Of a DNA stretch of 64,000 bases, positions 24,880 to 37,121 are shown in pieces. Under the pieces are notes generated by a model. The model was not told the origin of the DNA. It did no database searches and saw only the letters and a program-made list of their open reading frames with translations. The stretch comes from Lunularia cruciata. Its lineage: Eukaryota; Streptophyta; Marchantiopsida; Lunulariales; Lunulariaceae. Every line of letters begins with the position of its first letter. Position 1 is the stretch's first letter. The translations under genes and the position numbers were made by a program. The stretch is taken from the NCBI GenBank assembly GCA_948567375.1, contig OX419755.1, positions 12,839,001 through 12,903,000 of the forward strand, read 5' to 3'.

Positions 24880-25000
24880 ATGACAATACAATGTCGTGCG
24901 TTCATATATCGCTATACAACATACATCACTATCAACATCATACCCTATAGAAGCACAACTCACACATAAGTCATACATAGACTCTAAAGTGCCATAATTG
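24880..25000 (-). repeat. LTR-like fragment matching 22810-22920
   Basis: In reverse it shares AGAGTCTATGTATGACTTATG and GCTTCTATAG with 22810-22920. It sits just beyond the end of the family B polyprotein, where the 3' LTR would be expected, but the LTR's terminal TGTAGTGTCACATC is not present. Confidence 0.5.
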
Positions 25001-25114
25001 CCTCCCTAGCTAGCGGTTAGATCCCTCTAACTCTAGATAACCATCTAATCCAAATATATGGTATACCCTATGATGGGCAAAGATCAAGGGGCCAGGTGCT
25101 ATGGAGCCCTATCA

Positions 25115-28045
25115 TTAGTCGTGTGTCTGCAATCTATACCATATAAAGAATGAACTAGCTATAGGTAAAGTACATCTAGGACGTAACCATTGTCCTTGAG
25201 GAACCACCGTGAGGGGAGGAGTCATAGATGCCATATGCCATCCTCTCAAATAGCTATCACACACTAATATAGTAGCATCTTCACGAGAAGAGTCACATAA
25301 CATACACCTCAAGCTTGCACGTACAAGTGCCAAGCTTGGGTCCATAGTACCATCAATGTTTGAGAGGTGGCATGGTGCACAATTGCGCACCTGATCCTTC
25401 CAAACAACACCATCATGTCCTTCTAACACAAGGACTCCAGATGGCAAAACCTCATGCACTCTCAAGATAGTGTGGCCTATCAAAACATCAAGTGTCGTCA
25501 ATGCCGTCTTTTGTAGATATACATAGTCTCTTGGATGAAATCGACGGATTGACTGTCTATAACCTCCTCCTCAAATGGTAGCATAGCATAAAGTATCTCT
25601 ATGTTGAGCAATCGTCAAGTTCTCAAAGGCCGTCGGCATCACTCTCTGAAAGATCTTTGCCCATTGAGAACATGCACTCATCTATATATCTGGGTCATCC
25701 AAGTCCAAAACTACAGTGGCATCTTGACAAATGGCTGCAAGTAAATCTGGATCTTGTCCATAGAGTAGGAAGTAAGGAGAAAAGGATGCTAAGAAGGCTT
25801 GCCGGCTGAACCGATAGCCCATGGCCAACCAAGGTAATTGGAGATCCCAATCTCCCAAGTGGCCTTTCTGCAAACCATACTTTTGCAATCCTCTCTTCAT
25901 TGTCTGAACCACTCTCTACTAAGCCATCTGCCTTAGGGTGATCTTGGGAGGTAGTACGGTGATCAATCAAAGCCTTGTCACACAAGACCTAAAACTCCTC
26001 AAAGAACCTTGTACCCTGATCAGTCAAAACCTCAGCTGGTGCACCAAAATGACTAAGAACTCGATCTAGGAACAAGTAAGTTGTCCCTTCACTAGACTTG
26101 TCAAGAAGTGCCACCAACTCAATCCACTTGGAGAAGTGCTCCACCATCACCAAAACATATCGATGATGTCTCATAGTCAGCGGTAAAGGTCCATTGAAGT
26201 CCAAACTCCAATGGTAAACCAATCCCATGATATGTAATGGGTGTAACTATGGCGTAGGAGCATTGAATGATGCTCTAACTCAATCACAAACCACACAATT
26301 GGCAACAAACTGCTGTACATCGGTCTGCATATTGCACCACCAATAATGACTTTGGAGTAAGCATATGTACGCTTGACTCCAAAATGTCCTAGCTCCTCAT
26401 GAGCATGACGGACCAACTGTGGTCTCTGAGATGGAAGTGATACTACTTGCACTCTACCATCCTCCCCTACAAGCAAAAGGTGTCTACCCTCCAATTTGAA
26501 CCATATGGCTCGTTGAAGGACACGGTCTCTCTCCTTGGCCCCAACTGTGCCACCCACAACACCAATGTGAAGATAGTCCATCACTAAGACATCATCATGA
26601 ATGTCTCGCTTAACTATACCAATATCTTCATTCTCTGGATCTGTAACCTCAATAACTCCTCTTGTATGGGCTGAGAGAGATACCACCAAAGCTTCAGAAA
26701 ATATACATAAAAAGGCCAATGCATGCCAACCTGGCACCATTTCCTCATCTGTCTCACCATGCCAATGTGCTCTGGTCTGATCTTGCTAGCTCGGACATGA
26801 GTTCATACTCAACCCATCTGCATCACGATTCACCACTCCAGGTATGTGAACAACCATGAAATCATACTCTTGTAAAATTAGAGCCCATTGTGCAAGCTTC
26901 CTTGAAAGCTTGTCAGACTCCATCAACCATTTCAACAACTGATGATCACTGATGAGAGTGAAGGGGTTACCAAATAGGTAACATCAAAAATGTGCTATTG
27001 CCCAAACTGCTGCCAAGCACTCTCCCTTATATGAACTATACTTCGCCTCCATTGAATTGTTGGAGCGACTAGCATAGGCCACCACCAACTCCTTCTCCTC
27101 ATCATCATGTTGGGTGAGCATCGCTCCAAGCCCCAACATACTCCAATCAGTATGAACCTAAAATGGTCATCCTCTGATCGGTCTCCTCAAAATAGGAGTA
27201 GATGTCAACCTCTCCTTGAGGTATACAAAAGCTCTCTCCTGCTCATCTCCCTAACACCACTCCTGTGTAAGCTTGGTCAGCTTTGTCAAGGCCTTGGCAA
27301 TGACACTAAATCCTCTAACATAGCGGCAATAGAAGTTTGCCAACCCAAGGAATGCTTGCACTCTGCTCACATCCGTAGGCCAAGGAATATGTGCAATACC
27401 CTCCACCTTGGTCTATTGAACACCAAGTCCTCCAGGGTAGATAATGTGACCCAAATACTCAACCTGCTCATGGAAGAACCTACACTTCCCAAGATGTAAT
27501 TTGAGTCCATGAGATCTCAACCTCTCAAACACCTCCAACAACTATCTCTCATGCTCCTCCATAGTAGTGATATAGACCAAAATGTCATCAATATAGCACC
27601 GAGCAAAATCCAATCCAATTAGGATCCTATCCATGACCCTTTGGAACTCAACAGGAGCATTCCTTAACCCAAACGGTAAGAATCTCCATTGATATAACAC
27701 ATCCTTGCCGTGATGATCAATAGCCTAGAATGCTATCTTAGACTTATCATCCTCCTTGATCGGCAACTGATGATATCCCGCTTGAAGATCCAAAGTATTG
27801 AAGACCTTTGCATGCCCAATTGCATCAAAAATCTCCTCCGATGTAGGCATGGCATACCGATCAACCCTGGTCTGTTGGTTGATAGGATGGTAATCTACAA
27901 ACATCCGCCTATTTGTGTAGTTGCCATGCATATCCTTCTTGGTTGGCATCATTGTTACTGATGCATACTCTCCATGTGAAATCTCCACCAAACCAACCTC
28001 AAAAAGGTCACTATTCCGGCTCTGAATCAATGTCCTCTCCATATC
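25115..28045 (-). pseudogene. Family B pol, 3' part: RT, RNase H, integrase, PHD-like tail
   Basis: Minus strand in order. RT (27725-28045) has MFVDYHPINQQTRVDRYAMP and FNTLDLQAGYHQLPI. Further RT and RNase H lie in broken frames (26800-27700). A His-Cys integrase finger has HAHEELGHFGVKRTYA (about 26350). The integrase core (25989-26228) has SLDFNGPLPLT and AEVLTDQGTRFFEEF, and its end is at 25682-25912 (FLLYGQDPD). The C-terminus (25115-25501) has VLPSGVLVLEGHDG, VRNCAPCHLSNIDGTMDPSL and then a PHD-type finger. Its RT and integrase are clearly distinct from families A and D. Several stops and shifts are present. Confidence 0.85.
25172..25306 (-). other. PHD-finger-like domain at the end of family B pol
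   Basis: Residues read CMLC..ATILVCDS..RGWHM..TPPLTVVP.GQW..RC. That is the spacing of a Cys4-His-Cys3 PHD finger, including the GWH and TPPL signature. Of eight zinc ligands five remain (C, C, C, H, C). The fourth, sixth and seventh are Tyr, Ser and Arg, consistent with decay. PHD fingers read histone H3 tails, so in a retroelement it would be suited to guide integration, much as a chromodomain does. That role is inferred. Confidence 0.75.
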
Positions 28046-28737
28046 TATAATACTCCGAGGACAAGAGAAGAGAGAAAACACAGATTGCACACTCAAACAA
28101 TCGATGCCCCAAGGGAGCACCTTCTCTTTATTATATAGACAAAGAGGATCTCATCCAAGGAAGCTCCACCCTTGGATTACTTACTTGGATGGGTGACATG
28201 TCTGGTCTAGGTCCTATCTGGTTGGTCAAACAAGCTTTGACTAGAGGGAATCTTTTAGGGAATCTTCCTGTAGGAATCTCAGAATCAAGTGAGTAAGATA
28301 CCATTGGAAAGCTCTCGATGAGACAAAGCAAGGGGGAGGGAAAGCCAGCCTTTCCTCCGTTGGAAGGTGACTCTACAAATTTTTGAGGCCTAATTCATCC
28401 GTTTAAGCCTCCGAAATTGCCTTCAAAGATCAGGCATATTTTGGTTCTTACTCTATTAGTAGAAGTCTTCTTTTGGTGATATCTCTTTCTGATCTATTTA
28501 GTCCATCATGTGTAAAATCCTTCCAGATGTTACCAAACCAATTATCACCTTTAAAGCATATGTCTAGCTATTGGTTCTAAGGTTCTCAAGTTTATTTCGG
28601 TTTCTGCCCTATTAGTAGAAGTACTCTTTTGGTGATACTTCTATCTTATCTATTTTGACCATCATGTATAACATCATTCTAGATGTTACCAAACCAAATT
28701 TCACATCTAGATCATATGGTTAGCTCTTGGTATTACA
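28046..28737 (-). repeat. 3' LTR of family A copy 2
   Basis: 692 bp, plus strand TATAATACTCC..TTGGTATTACA. The terminal G of TGTAATAC is changed to A at 28047. About 46 bp present in the partner LTR (near 33675-33725) is absent here. Confidence 0.93.
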
Positions 28738-28753
28738 GACCTCCCTCCTTTTA
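28738..28753 (-). promoter_or_regulatory. Polypurine tract of family A copy 2
   Basis: The minus strand reads AAAAGGAGGGAGGTC immediately before the 3' LTR. This is the usual second-strand primer of LTR elements, and the same tract precedes the LTR at 2980. Confidence 0.8.
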
Positions 28754-31700
28754 AGACGCAACGTCCTCGTTGTGCAATTGTTGCTCAAATGCTTGCACCA
28801 ACACCGGTGCATGTGCCAAATTGGCAGCGGGCTCCCAGGTTGCTTCATAGAGGGGGTAACCTGTCCATTGTACTAGATAGTCCACCCGCGGGTTGCGAGT
28901 ATCACGCATGCATTTTTGGAGAATCCGCTCCACTTCATATTCCTTTGTGCCATCAATGAGTGTCGGACAAGGTCAAATGTCTGGTGTGGAATGACCCTGG
29001 CCTGATCGGGGGGGGATGTCTGCTTAGTAGGGAGACATGGAACACTGGATGGATCTTCATGTGTGGTGGTAGCTCAAGGTGATAGGCCACAATGCCGATG
29101 AGACGAAGAATCGAGAAAGGCCCAATAAAACAAGGTCTGAGCTTACGAGGTCCAACTAATGTGAGGTTGGTTGTCGACAGCCACACTTGATCCCCAACGT
29201 TGAACTCCATGTGCCAACGGTGTGCATCAGCATATTGCTTCTGTTGATTTTGCGCAATCTGTAATCTGTGCTTGGCGCTCTCCACACCTTGTTGGATTCT
29301 AGAAACAAATATATTGACTGCATCGACCTTGGTAGCCACTGGATGGATCTTCATCAAGCTAGAAGTTGTGAAGGGATGCTCACCATACATAAGGAAGAAC
29401 AGAGTGACCTGGGTGGATGCATTCACTGAATTGTTGTAAGCAAATTCCACCAACGGGAGTAGGGTGTCCCACCTCTCTTGCTCTTCTAAGGTGAAGCCGC
29501 GTAACATATCTTCAATCGTGCAATTAGCCCGCTCTGTTTGGCCATCTGTTTGTGGGTGGTAAGCTGTGGACATGGCCAACTTGGTTTGAAGAAACCAAAG
29601 AGTGTTCGCCAAAACAAACTGGTGAATTGGGTGCCTCTATCAGTGATGAGTACTCCAGACAAGCCATGGTGAGCAAAGACTGCATCTAAGTATAATTGAG
29701 CTAGTTGTGGAACGGTCACCTCCTTGGTGGTAGTGCGTACATGAATCATTTTGCTGAGCCGGTCCACAAAGACCACAATGGAGTCAAACCCTGAGGTGGT
29801 CTTGGGTAATTCATAGACGAGATCTATACTCGTTCCCAATGTTGGGTAGGAGTGGGAAGAGGTTGAAGGAGCCCTGCAGGAGCTTGATTAGAAGCTTTGT
29901 TCTGTTGACAAAGTAGGCAGCTACGCTCATAGTCCATCATATCATTGCTCATCTTGGGCCAATAGTAATGGCGCTTGATTGCATCCAAGGTCTTGTCCAC
30001 TCCGACATGAGCTGCAATGGCCGAATCATGACATTCCGCTAGAATGGTGGTGCGTAATTCTAGGACATTTGGGATCCATAATCTGCCATCCCAAAAGGTG
30101 AGTCCTTGGGTGCTGGTGACACCTTTGGATGATTGTGCTTCTACAATCTGTGGATCAGTTTTTGTAGCAGCCAAAATCTCTTGCCAAAATTCAGGGTTAA
30201 TCTTAACCTCTGCCACCAAGTTGTTAGCCATTGGCATGCGGATGAATGCATTTGCAAGTTGCTTCTTACCTTCCACGTAGGTGATTGTCATGTTGAAGCG
30301 TTGTCGCCACTTTGCCCACCAAATTTGGCGACAAGATAGATCCTTCTGCGTCTCGAGGTAGGCTAGAGGTTTGTGGTCTATCTCTACTACAAATGCCTTC
30401 TAGCCTAAGTAGTGCTTCCAATGCTTGGTTGCTAGAACGATGGCCAACTCTTCTCATTCTGTGGTGTGGTAGTTGCACTCTGCTGGTAACAACTTTCAAA
30501 GAAATATGCAATTAAATGCCATCCATCATGCCACTCTTGTTGTAGGACTGCTCCTATTGCTACGCCTAATGCATTTGTAGTCAACTTGATTGGACATTTT
30601 GGGTCATACCACTTCAAGATTGGTGCATGTAGCAAGGCGGCCTTCAGTTCTTGAAAGGCCAACTCTTGTGCAGTTCCCCATGTCCACTTCTTCCCCTTGC
30701 TAAGTAGTGCCGTTAAAGGTTGTGCAACCTTGGAGAAGTCCTTGACAAATCTACAATAGAATCCTATCAACCCCAAGAAGCTCTTAAGTTGAGTTTGATC
30801 TTCTAGGGCACTCCATTTTTGAATGACCTCTATTTTATCTGTCAATACTTGAATGCCCTTTGCACTTACTCTATGCCCCAAGTAGTCTACTTCAGACTTG
30901 CCAAACTCACACTTTGAGATTTTGGCGTACAACTGATTCTGTCTTAGAATCTAGAGGACCTCTCATAGATGTTGCTTGTGTTCTATCATTATGCTACTAT
31001 ATACTAAGATATCATCCAAGAAGACGATAACAGACTTATCCAAGTATGGACGAAATATGTCATTCATTAGACTCATGAAAGTGGCAGGTACATTGGTGAG
31101 GCCAAAAGGCATCACAAGATACTCAAAGTGGCCATACTTGGTTCGAAAGGTAGTTTTGTACACATCCTCCTCTGCAATTCAATTATAACCGCTCCGCAAG
31201 TCCAGTTTGGTGAAGTATCTCGCTCCATGGAGTTGATCAAACAGGTCATCCATGTGAGGTAAGGGGTATTTATTCTTCACTATTTGCTGATTGAGACCCT
31301 GATAGTCAATGCACATGTGCATTGTACCATCCTTATTAGACCCATAAAATATCTATCGGTCTTATAGACAATTGTCGTCCCTATGACATATAGAGGCAGT
31401 TTCTGCTTGTGAGATTTTTCTTTAACTCCAATGATTGGCCATTGGTAGGTTCTCACTACTTTCTTCCTCCAATCCACCATAGGGTTGTATTGCTCCATCC
31501 ATGGCATGCCTAAAATTGCATCATAACGAGCTAACTATATCACTCGCCACTTAATTGCTTCTTGATATTCTCCTACAGAGAGGGTTACCCATCTAGGTAA
31601 TGATTCAATCCTCTCTATTTACCCATTTGGTCACTCTACTTCTTTACTTCCATCTCTCTCTAGATCCATTCCCAATCTTATAGCAATAGAGCAAGACAAA

Positions 31701-31870
31701 GAAATTCTCTGTTGCTCCTGGATCTATTAATACTCGCACTTGATTACCTTCTAGCATTCCATTCACAACAATCAATTGTGAGGTTGCCTTTCGAGATCTT
31801 TGCGCATTATTCTTCTTCCTTCCCTCGGTTCTCTGCTTCCTTATTGAGCCAGTAAGGCCGCGAGGTACCT
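28751..31870 (-). pseudogene. Family A pol: protease, RT, RNase H, integrase, chromodomain
   Basis: In minus order, the protease has VVNGMLEGNQVRVLIDPGAT (31711-31770), where the catalytic DSG is DPG. RT at 30963-31163 has [15 protein letters not shown] and the catalytic FLDD (31011-31022). RNase H lies at 30432-30932 (WTWGTAQELAFQELK, TTNALGVAIGAVLQQ). The integrase finger lies at 29824-30291 (HVGVDKTLDAIKRHYYWP, CLLCQQNK). The core is at 29486-29839, with first Asp in IDLVYELPKT, second in LITDRGTQF and Glu in TDGQTERANC. The chromodomain is at 28751-28933 (VDYLVQWTGYPLYEATWEP). It copies element RNA and inserts cDNA. The Ser-to-Pro change in protease plus stops near 29840, 30291 and 31340 disable it. 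Confidence 0.9.
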
Positions 31871-33422
31871 TTATTGGCGATCTTTGTTTTGCAAAGTGAT
31901 TTCTACCTCCTCCTCTTCAATGTGCCTCTCCATGTTGTTCAAATATTGCCTGAACAAAGGCCGAGGGCCTCTAGGGAAACGAGTGCGATAGTTGGTAGAT
32001 ATGTGTCCAATACGGTCACAATTGTAACAACGGTGTTGTTCTCCTTGAGTCCCTTCTCCTCGTGGGACTCTCTCTCTTCGTTCTTCTACCCGTCCCCGCT
32101 CTCCTTGAAGCGATCGTGCTCCTCGATCTTGGAATCTAAGGTTGCCCAATTCCATCGGTATTGGTCCACCCATGTGTGGCATTTTTGCCCGATAATGTTG
32201 AGGTGAAGCTACTCCTTCACCTCCACCTAATGCTCCTGCTATTCTCTACCTACAAGCAATGGCTTCAAATATCGTGCGAGGATTTTGCACCATGACTTCT
32301 TGGCGAATCCGCTCTTTCAACCCTCGTTTGAAATTGTCAAGAGCCTCTGCTGGACTCATGTCGATAATTGCGACTTGTAGATCCAAAAATGCTTCCACAT
32401 ACTCTTGTACGCTATTCTTCTATCTCAATCCTCATAGTCGGGTTCGAGCCATTTGCACAAAATCCACCGATTGGAAATTCTTCAACAGTCCTTCTTGCAT
32501 TGCTGTCCATGTGACCTCTCTTCTCTCTACCAACATGGATCGTTCCCAAACATCATACCATGTGAAGGCTTTATCGGTCAAGTACCCACATGCAAACATG
32601 CCTGCAACATGCTCTGTGATCTCTGTTGAGAACAATCAGAAATATCGATTCATTGTCGAGATCCAATTTTCCACTACTCCCATCGTATGTTGCCCCTTGT
32701 AAGGATCAATGTTGTAGGTCTTCTTCATCCGGAGTAGCAATGTGGCTTCATCGTTGATAGGGTTTGTAGGCACGGGTGCCTCTCCAAGTACTTCAGTTGT
32801 AGGTACTGGGGTTTGAGACGACTCTTCTTCTTGCATGGCTTGATTGTTCCTGAGGATCTGCACTTGACTTTGTAATGTCTCCATGGTCATCTTAATCTCT
32901 CGAAATCCATTCAACATGACTTGCATTCCTTGCACCAACTCTTGCAATTACGGATCCATGGTTCCTGCAACACTCAATTGCTAATGTCTATTTCAATACA
33001 GAGTCAATATGATCACCCAGGAAGGCGCACAAACTATCGGAACTACCATTGGGACCTCCGACGCTATCACTTGTTGATAATACTCCTCACTAAAATTCCT
33101 AACCACAAATTCTCTAAACATCACTTTCGGTCTCACTACATAACGGATTTCTACTTGAGTATTGAAAGGGAGAGGATTTGGAACATTCATATCCATTACA
33201 TCATAATAGAATGTAGATTGTCAAATCCCACTCTCTGTCATATATCACCACAGGTAGAATCACTGGGTTTGGTGAGTTCATCACTCTGTCCATGAATTTT
33301 GCACCAAAGTGATAAACTAGCAATACCCTCATCTGCTCAGGCTGGATGTACATAACCTTGATGTGGAATCGATTTGAGAATGGAAAGTTAGGTGCGGGAA
33401 ATTGTCCTCCCGGTGCATCCAT
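31871..33422 (-). pseudogene. Family A gag with duplicated N-terminal domain
   Basis: The minus strand begins at 33422 (MDAPGGQFPAPNFPFSNRFH). Two related segments of about 50 residues follow, at 33201-33390 and 32993-33170. Next come a coiled-coil-like stretch (32636-32947, MQVMLNGFREIKMTMETLQS) and a capsid part (32432-32635, EHVAGMFACGYLTDKAFTWY). The zinc knuckle at about 32010-32050 reads CYNCDRIGHISTNY, where the last Cys of CX2CX4HX4C is Tyr. Gag would form the particle and bind element RNA. The frame is interrupted between these pieces. Confidence 0.8.
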
Positions 33423-33548
33423 CCCATCCGCTCTCTAAAGTCCTTCCTAAGTCTCGCAATTTCTCTATGTTCTCCACCTCAAATTACTCAGTTTCAGTAG
33501 TTTGTGCTATTCCAAGAGGGGTGATCCACTCTCTTGGAGTAAAACACT

Positions 33549-33561
33549 CTCTCTAATACCA
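33549..33561 (-). promoter_or_regulatory. Primer-binding site, family A copy 2
   Basis: The minus strand reads TGGTATTAGAGAG one base inside the 5' LTR. It differs slightly from the initiator tRNA-Met primer site TGGTATCAGAGC. Confidence 0.75.
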
Positions 33562-33562
33562 T

Positions 33563-34299
33563 TGTAATACTCGAGGACAAGAGAGAAGAGAAAACACAGA
33601 TTGCACACTCAAACAATCGATGCCCCAAGGGAGCACCTTCTCTTTATTATAGAGACAAAGAGGATCTCCTCCAAGGAAGCTCCACCATAGGATAAGGGAC
33701 ACAGATAGGTGACATGTCAGCAAGCTCCACCCTGGGATTACTTACTTGGATGGGTGACATGTCTGGTCTAGGTCCTATCTGGTTGGTCAAACAAGCTTTG
33801 ATCGGAGGGAATCTTTTAGGGAATCTTCCTATAGGAATCTCAGAATCACGTGAGTAAGATACCATTGGAAAGCTCTTGACGAGACAAAGCAAGGGGAGGG
33901 AAGGCCAGTCTTTACTCCATTGGGGGGGGGAATCAACACATTTTTGAGGCCTAATTCATCCGTTTAAGCCTTCGAAATGCCTTCAAAGATTTCAGGCATA
34001 TTTTGGTTCCTACTCTATTAGTAGAAGTCTTCTTTTGGTGATATCTCTTTCTGATCTGTTTAGTCCATCATATGTAACATCCTTCCAGATGTTACCAAAC
34101 CAATTCTCACCTTTAAAGTATATGTCTAGCTATTGGTTCTAAGGTTCTCAAGTCTATTTTGGTTTCTGCCCTATTAGTAGAAGTACTCTTTTGGTGATAC
34201 TTCTATCTTATCTATTTTGACCATCATGTAGAACATCATTCTAGATGTTACCAAACCAAATTTCACATCTAGATCATATGGCTAGCTCTTGGTATTACA
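33563..34299 (-). repeat. 5' LTR of family A copy 2
   Basis: 737 bp from TGTAATACTCG to GGTATTACA on the plus strand, followed by the target duplication ATATC. It carries the segment of about 46 bp missing from the partner LTR. Confidence 0.94.
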
Positions 34300-34304
34300 A
34301 TATC

Positions 34305-37116
34305 ACTATATCGATAAGGATGTCAAAAAATTGGTGTATTGCTAGTCAACTCAATCTGTATACCTGGTCCCTTTAGAGCACCCAAATCCTTCTTATTGAA
34401 GGAAAAACAACTCATGTGGCTCCTCAAGAACCTCCAAACCCTCCGTCTTTCCTCTCCAATAAGCTTGGGTCTAAGATCTAGCTCCCAAGTATCCTCTGTA
34501 ATTGTCGTAGGAGTGGAAGACGTATTGATTGGCTGCTACACCGGGCCCTTGGGAGCAATAGTGTCATGCCTCCGCCCACTAGAGGTCCCAACCTCTGTGT
34601 GAAAAACTCCCTCCACTCTGGCTGCTAGCTCTACACGTCCTCTAGCTGCATCCAAAGTGGACCAAGGGTCTAATCCAAGTAGCCGACGCTCACCTGGATG
34701 GACTCCAAGTAGACCACTCTCCCTAGTAGCTACTGGTTGTGTCCTAAGAATACCATGTCCACTTGTTCCATCGCCCCCAACATGTACCTGAATCGTCTCG
34801 ATAGGCACAGGGCTCAAAAGTGTCCAAGTGGTGATGCCTATCAAGCGCATCCTACGCTACTCTGCCAAGCCAAGGCTCACAATCCAAGTCAAATAGTTCA
34901 GGTCCATAGCCTGACCTAACACTTGACACATGGATGCCTTTGACACTATTTGAATAGTGGTAATACCAGTGCAAAAACTCATTGCTCGCTCTCTCTCATC
35001 GGTGTTGGGCTCCACCAACTACTGTAATTGTGAGTCCCAAACAAGTCCAAGTCCTCCGTCTCAAAAAGCATGAGAGCTTAGGAAACTCATGAGTGTAGGA
35101 AATGCGGCTCTAGGCTATCTAACTAGGTTCACCACTACCATAGGTGACTTATCAGCCACTACCATTGTTTGAGACTAACGCCCAACATCCAAGATGTCAT
35201 CAACAAGGATGTGGTCAAGTCGTTGAATCCCATCATAAGCACATTGTAAAACCTCTCTAGGCAAGAGGTTTGTCCACCAAAAATGAAGATGATGAGCCCA
35301 TGATCCCACTCTAGCTGCATCTAACAATACAGTAGGTCCCATCCAAGAATGGGCCTGATGTGTACTCACCACCACTTTGGTGTGAGAATCACCCATCAAA
35401 GGAACGTTCTCCAAAAGGTAAGCTAGAGAAACAAACTGATGAACCTGGAGATGTTGTAGTATCCGTAACATCTCCCAAAGCACACAAGAACAAGGATCCT
35501 AAAGACCCAAACTGCGGCCCGTATGTGTATGTCCCTAACATGGCTCTCCAAAAATCACCAAGTGAATAGGCCCATGTCTCTCTAGATCATGCACCCGCAA
35601 TAAGGAGGAAATGTCTATTGGTAGGGCCTTTTGGTAACCTCTAACTGCTAAAATCGGTAATAACTCAGGACACTAGTAGGTCAAGTGTGCCATATGATGT
35701 AGAGAGTCTCGCCTAGCAATCTCATCTCTCTCTACATACAAGTACCTTTGTACTCGTATACCCGCCAGTAATACCGTAGCTAGTCCGGTGCTAATCCCAC
35801 CGAACAACTCCAATAGACATATCCCCTCTATAGGATACTACCAAGCAATGAGTGTGGTATCCAAAAGTGTCAAAGTAATCGACTCTGGAGGCTCATCCTC
35901 ACACTCATCTCCTGATGGTACCAAGGCTCCACTCCAAGCCTATTGCACCAATTGATCTCTATGTTGTTGCAATGCCTCCTCTGAACTCCACAATGGAACA
36001 TCCAAGGTGGATGGAACAATCCCATTTGTACTCCAAATCCGAGTGATCTCCTTTGGTACTGGAGTATCCTCTGCATGGGCGTTCCCTTCCAACAAGTCAC
36101 TAGGCCAAGTTACTGCACCACTGAAAGCTAAAACTGATGTTGCAATGGTCTCGGAATGTAGTGAGCCAAGACTACCACTATTGAAATATACTGGTAGGCA
36201 ACATATCCATCCCTCATCAGACTTCCAACTTGGTCTATAGGAGGCTATTTCCTCCCAATAGTTAATGTTGAAACCCATGGGGTATTAACATTGTTCCCCC
36301 AACTAGCACATCGTATGACTCAACTATTGTCGCAATAGCCTGAGCTCTCACCATTGAGCTATCAATCGGATGACCAGGCTGAACCTGGACAACAAGCTCT
36401 CCACGTGTGATTTATAGTGTCAAACCACCACCTAGAGATGTTTGGATTTGAAATAGACACCTCTCCACATTGATCTCAGTAATTCCAAACCGACTATTGC
36501 AGCCTTTCCCAACATAAGGGGCTGCGCACCAGAGTCTAACAAGACTCTCTATGGTGTATAGACCTTCCTTGAAAGGTCCCACCAAACAGAAAATCCTCCT
36601 TTGGTTATCCAATAGGATAACACCAAGTGTGAATTGCGCTCTTTCAAAGGCCGGTCTAGTTGGCAACTCCTCCAATCTAACTGTTGTTGCCTGCCATAAA
36701 CCATTGGTCGTTGAACAAATCCCATGCTCCTCAACCAAGTCAGCTCCACTATCAACCACCTATCAATTGCGCTCTAGTAGTAGGAACCACATCATCCCTA
36801 CTCTCATAAAGCATGGCAGCCAACCGGAACATTGGGCTGGATCAACTCCCAATGTCATTGGCTGAAAACAAAGGGCACCGCATAATCAACTGAGCCACCC
36901 CCAACATCATGCTAGACTCAATCTGTGTAGTAGTAGGTGGCTGATTAGCAAGTAGTCTATCATGCACTCCATCACCACCTACCACACCTGCACTAGGACG
37001 TCTAGGAGCCATGGATGTCATCTACAATGCCTCATATAGCATGAAAGACTAGGGAAGTCTGACCTGTCTCCCAACCTCTCCTCTCTATGGGTCCAACTCC
37101 ATTGATACTCCTCTAG
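34305..37116 (-). pseudogene. Family B pol, 5' part with retropepsin
   Basis: The minus strand at 36412-36759 reads MVDSGADLVEEHG, the DSGA active site of a retroviral-type aspartic protease, followed by LLDNQRRIFCLVG. The remainder (34305-36280) is polyprotein sequence between protease and RT in broken frames. It includes long stretches I cannot assign to a domain. The family A insertion cuts it off from its RT at 28045. Confidence 0.72.
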
Positions 37117-37121
37117 GCTCT

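Larger units (their letters stand above)
28046..34299 (-). mobile_element. Complete Ty3/gypsy family A element (copy 2), nested in family B
   Basis: This 6254-bp element has both LTRs, a primer-binding site, gag, protease, RT, RNase H, integrase, chromodomain and polypurine tract in correct order on the minus strand. It is flanked by a perfect 5-bp target duplication ATATC (28041-28045 and 34300-34304). It splits the pol of family B between protease and RT. The LTRs are very similar apart from a deletion of about 46 bp in the 28-kb LTR at a repeated AGCTCCACC, so the insertion is young relative to its surroundings. Stops and frameshifts in gag and pol indicate it is no longer autonomous. Confidence 0.95.

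Noticed and set aside
24880-25000. Complete 3' LTR for family B
   Set aside because: Only a short LTR-like piece is present and the terminal TGTAGTGTCACATC is missing, so a full LTR is not supported.
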